From: Bacillota bacterium
Lineage (GTDB): Bacteria; Bacillota_A; Clostridia; Lachnospirales; Lachnospiraceae
Assembly: GCA_023407175.1 (NCBI GenBank)
Contig: JAEYMU010000026.1
Location: 54,317-118,316 of the forward strand
DNA length: 64,000 nucleotides
Reading direction: 5' to 3'
Shown: positions 62,371 to 64,000 of the stretch, piece after piece
How positions within the stretch are numbered: position 1 is the stretch's first letter
Layout of the letters: each line of letters begins with the position of its first letter
Made by a program: the position numbers and the translations under genes
The notes under the pieces: model-generated
Database searches by the model: none
What the model saw: the letters and a program-made list of their open reading frames with translations, nothing else
What the model was told of the DNA's origin: nothing

Positions 62371-64000
62371 ATGGCATTTATAGAAAAGCTAAACAAAAAA
62401 GAGGATGGCAGCTCCTATGTGATGGAAGAGATACAGACCGTCACAGACGGTATATATGCCGGTTATCTGGAGCACGATAATGCTGCAGCCGACACGGTTA
62501 AGGTATATACCGGATCAATGTATACCGGGGACAAGATTACAGATTTTATTCTGTCAACCGATAAAGAAATGCCCTGGAAAACTTATATCAAAATATTCGC
62601 CAGTGTGGATCAGGTTTATATTACCTATGAGACTGCCGGGGATACGGTAGAGGCTGAGGATATCAATATCCTGCAGAATGCGATAACAGCGGCCCAGGAG
62701 GAGCTTGATCAATATGAGCTGTCGAATGATGCAGAGATGAGCAGTCTGAAAGGCCGGGTAAGTACAGTCGAGACCTCCAAGGCCAGTGAAACATCGGTTG
62801 CGTCAAGGCTTTTACTAAAGGCGGACAAATCGGACACCTATACAAAGTCAGAAGCTGACGCCAGGATTGAAGCAGTGGTCGGTGCCGCCCCGGAGGCTCT
62901 GGATACCTTAAAGGAGATAGCTGCAGCGTTAAATAATGATGCCGATTTTGCGGGGACCATGACTGCCAGACTGGCAACAAAGGTTGATAAAGCAGCCGGC
63001 AAGGGGTTAAGCACCGAGGATTATACAACGGCGGAAAAGACTAAGCTGGCCGGAGTCGAGGCGAGTGCGGAAGTAAATAACATTTCAGACGCAAACGCCT
63101 CATTACTCACCGGGTCAGCAGATACTACCCTGCATTACCACACCGCAGACAGGAACCGGTCAAACCATACCGGGACGCAGACGGCATCAACCATATCGGA
63201 TTTTGCGGCTGCGGCAAGGGCCATTGTACTGACCGGATTAAGCACAGCGACTAATGCAGTCATTGGGGCCACAGATACGATATTAGCTGCATTTGGTAAG
63301 CTGCAGGCACAGGTTACGGCAAACCTTGCGACCCTGACGTCACATATCTCGAATGTGTCAAATCCGCACAGCGTTACGAAGGATCAGGTGGGACTTGGCA
63401 ACTGTGATAATACGGCAGATGCAGCTAAAAGTGTAGCCAGTGCAGCCAAATTAACTACGGCAAGAACGATTACAGTTTCAGGCGATGCCACAGGCTCCGC
63501 TTCCTTTGATGGTTCGTCAAACTCTGCTTTAGCCCTGACCGTGGCGAATTCCGGGGTAACAGCCGGCACCTATACCAGCTTAACTGTTAATGCAAAGGGG
63601 CTGGTAACAGCAGGAGCCAACCCAACAACCCAGGTAGCACAGGGTGGTACAGGGGCAACAACGGCGGCAGGCGCACTTACCAATTTGGGACTTACGGCAA
63701 CTGCAAGTGAGATCAATACCCTGGACGGTATTACCGCTACGGTAACAGAGCTGAATTATTGCGACGGCGTCACAGGTAATATTCAAACCCAGCTCAATGC
63801 CAAGGCTCCGTTAGCATCTCCGGCATTGACAGGAATTCCTACCGCACCGACAGCGACCACCGGTACGAATACCACCCAGCTGGCAACTACAGCCTTCGTG
63901 CAGCAGGCTATGTCGGTTGCCGGGTATGGCGATATGATGAAGGCAACATATGATGCAGATAATGATGGGATTGTGGATTCAGCAGAAACCGCGGTACAGC
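62371..64000 (+). CDS. Tail fibre protein (3' end outside window)
   Basis: An open frame of at least 543 codons from ATG 62371 (GGAGGTG upstream) to the window edge. The N-terminal ~110 residues are a baseplate-binding part, followed by a coiled coil and repeats typical of phage fibres: TAEKTKLAGVEASAEVN, HSVTKDQVGLGNCDNTADA, VTAGTYTSLTVNAKGL, VAQGGTGATTAAGALTNLG. The receptor-binding tip would be at the missing C-terminus. This protein decides which cells are bound. Confidence 0.93.
   Translation, partial: MAFIEKLNKKEDGSSYVMEEIQTVTDGIYAGYLEHDNAAADTVKVYTGSMYTGDKITDFILSTDKEMPWKTYIKIFASVDQVYITYETAGDTVEAEDINILQNAITAAQEELDQYELSNDAEMSSLKGRVSTVETSKASETSVASRLLLKADKSDTYTKSEADARIEAVVGAAPEALDTLKEIAAALNNDADFAGTMTARLATKVDKAAGKGLSTEDYTTAEKTKLAGVEASAEVNNISDANASLLTGSADTTLHYHTADRNRSNHTGTQTASTISDFAAAARAIVLTGLSTATNAVIGATDTILAAFGKLQAQVTANLATLTSHISNVSNPHSVTKDQVGLGNCDNTADAAKSVASAAKLTTARTITVSGDATGSASFDGSSNSALALTVANSGVTAGTYTSLTVNAKGLVTAGANPTTQVAQGGTGATTAAGALTNLGLTATASEINTLDGITATVTELNYCDGVTGNIQTQLNAKAPLASPALTGIPTAPTATTGTNTTQLATTAFVQQAMSVAGYGDMMKATYDADNDGIVDSAETAVQ

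Larger units (their letters stand above)
51624..64000. mobile_element. Contractile phage-tail cluster, probable R-type tailocin
   Basis: Order: ImmA protease and XRE repressor (minus), operators and divergent promoters, small regulators, sigma-region-4-like activator, terminator hairpin, tandem promoters, scaffold-like protein, tail terminator, sheath, tube, chaperone with frameshift, tape measure, LysM protein, hub, XkdR, XkdS, baseplate J, fibre. The tail genes follow the PBSX xkd order. Terminase, portal, head protease and capsid genes, which PBSX carries before the sheath, are absent, and no integrase is seen. The right end lies outside the window. Confidence 0.75.

Overview
The window reads as a chromosomal segment of an anaerobic, spore-forming, nitrogen-fixing Firmicute, most likely a member of the Lachnospiraceae. 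The evidence is the clostridial nif arrangement (nifN-B fusion, thioredoxin-like [2Fe-2S] ferredoxin, split homocitrate synthase), a cotJABC spore-coat operon, strong GGAGG ribosome binding sites, LPXTG-like and lipoprotein surface proteins, and moderate GC. The genus cannot be fixed from the sequence alone.

Layout. 1-4.4 kb: end of a nif operon (nifN-B, fdx, nifV-omega, nifV-alpha) closed by a terminator. 4.6-7 kb: DUF3298 protein, a 53-codon hydrophilic gene, and a PrsA-type lipid-independent membrane-anchored foldase. 7.1-12.1 kb: MoxR ATPase / DUF58 / transglutaminase operon. 12.2-14.2 kb: cytidylate-kinase-like protein and AI-2E family exporter. 14.5-19.5 kb: MacB-type ABC exporter with a large CARDB-repeat surface protein and a 93-residue membrane protein that resembles the anchor of the large one. 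19.6-21.3 kb: gltX behind a structured leader with a 37-bp direct repeat. 21.6-23.5 kb: UvrD-type helicase. 23.5-26.5 kb: VanR/VanS-like two-component system with a D,D-carboxypeptidase. 26.7-31.8 kb: DUF1292 protein, a nuclease-Rad3 helicase fusion, a VanZ-like protein and a diacylglycerol-kinase-family enzyme. 32-35.3 kb: cotJABC, an inserted ankyrin lipoprotein, and a duplicated 3' end of cotJC. 35.3-50.6 kb: a LacI-controlled sugar locus with a surface protein, CUT1 ABC importer lacking its ATPase, two GH65 phosphorylases, LacI repressor, beta-phosphoglucomutase, a GH28-like beta-helix enzyme, a CBM32 protein and a chemoreceptor. 50.9-51.6 kb: YczE-family membrane protein. 51.6-64 kb: a contractile phage-tail cluster.

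How they work together. The sugar locus is coherent: oligosaccharide is bound and imported, cleaved by phosphorolysis to beta-glucose-1-phosphate by the GH65 enzymes, then isomerised to glucose-6-phosphate by PgmB. The tail cluster has a regulatory front (XRE repressor, ImmA protease, operators overlapping divergent promoters, sigma-region-4-like activator), tandem late-type promoters, and then tail terminator, sheath, tube, frameshifted chaperone, tape measure, LysM protein, hub, XkdR, XkdS, baseplate J and a tail fibre that runs off the window. No terminase, portal, protease or capsid gene is present where a PBSX-type phage would carry them, so the best reading is an R-type tailocin (diffocin-like), although the downstream end is not visible.

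The most noteworthy signals are: the gltX leader, whose downstream repeat offers an alternative pairing partner next to the Shine-Dalgarno; the headless tail cluster with an A AAA AAC -1 frameshift site and an 81-bp-spaced promoter duplication; and the cotJC 3'-end duplication flanking the ankyrin gene.
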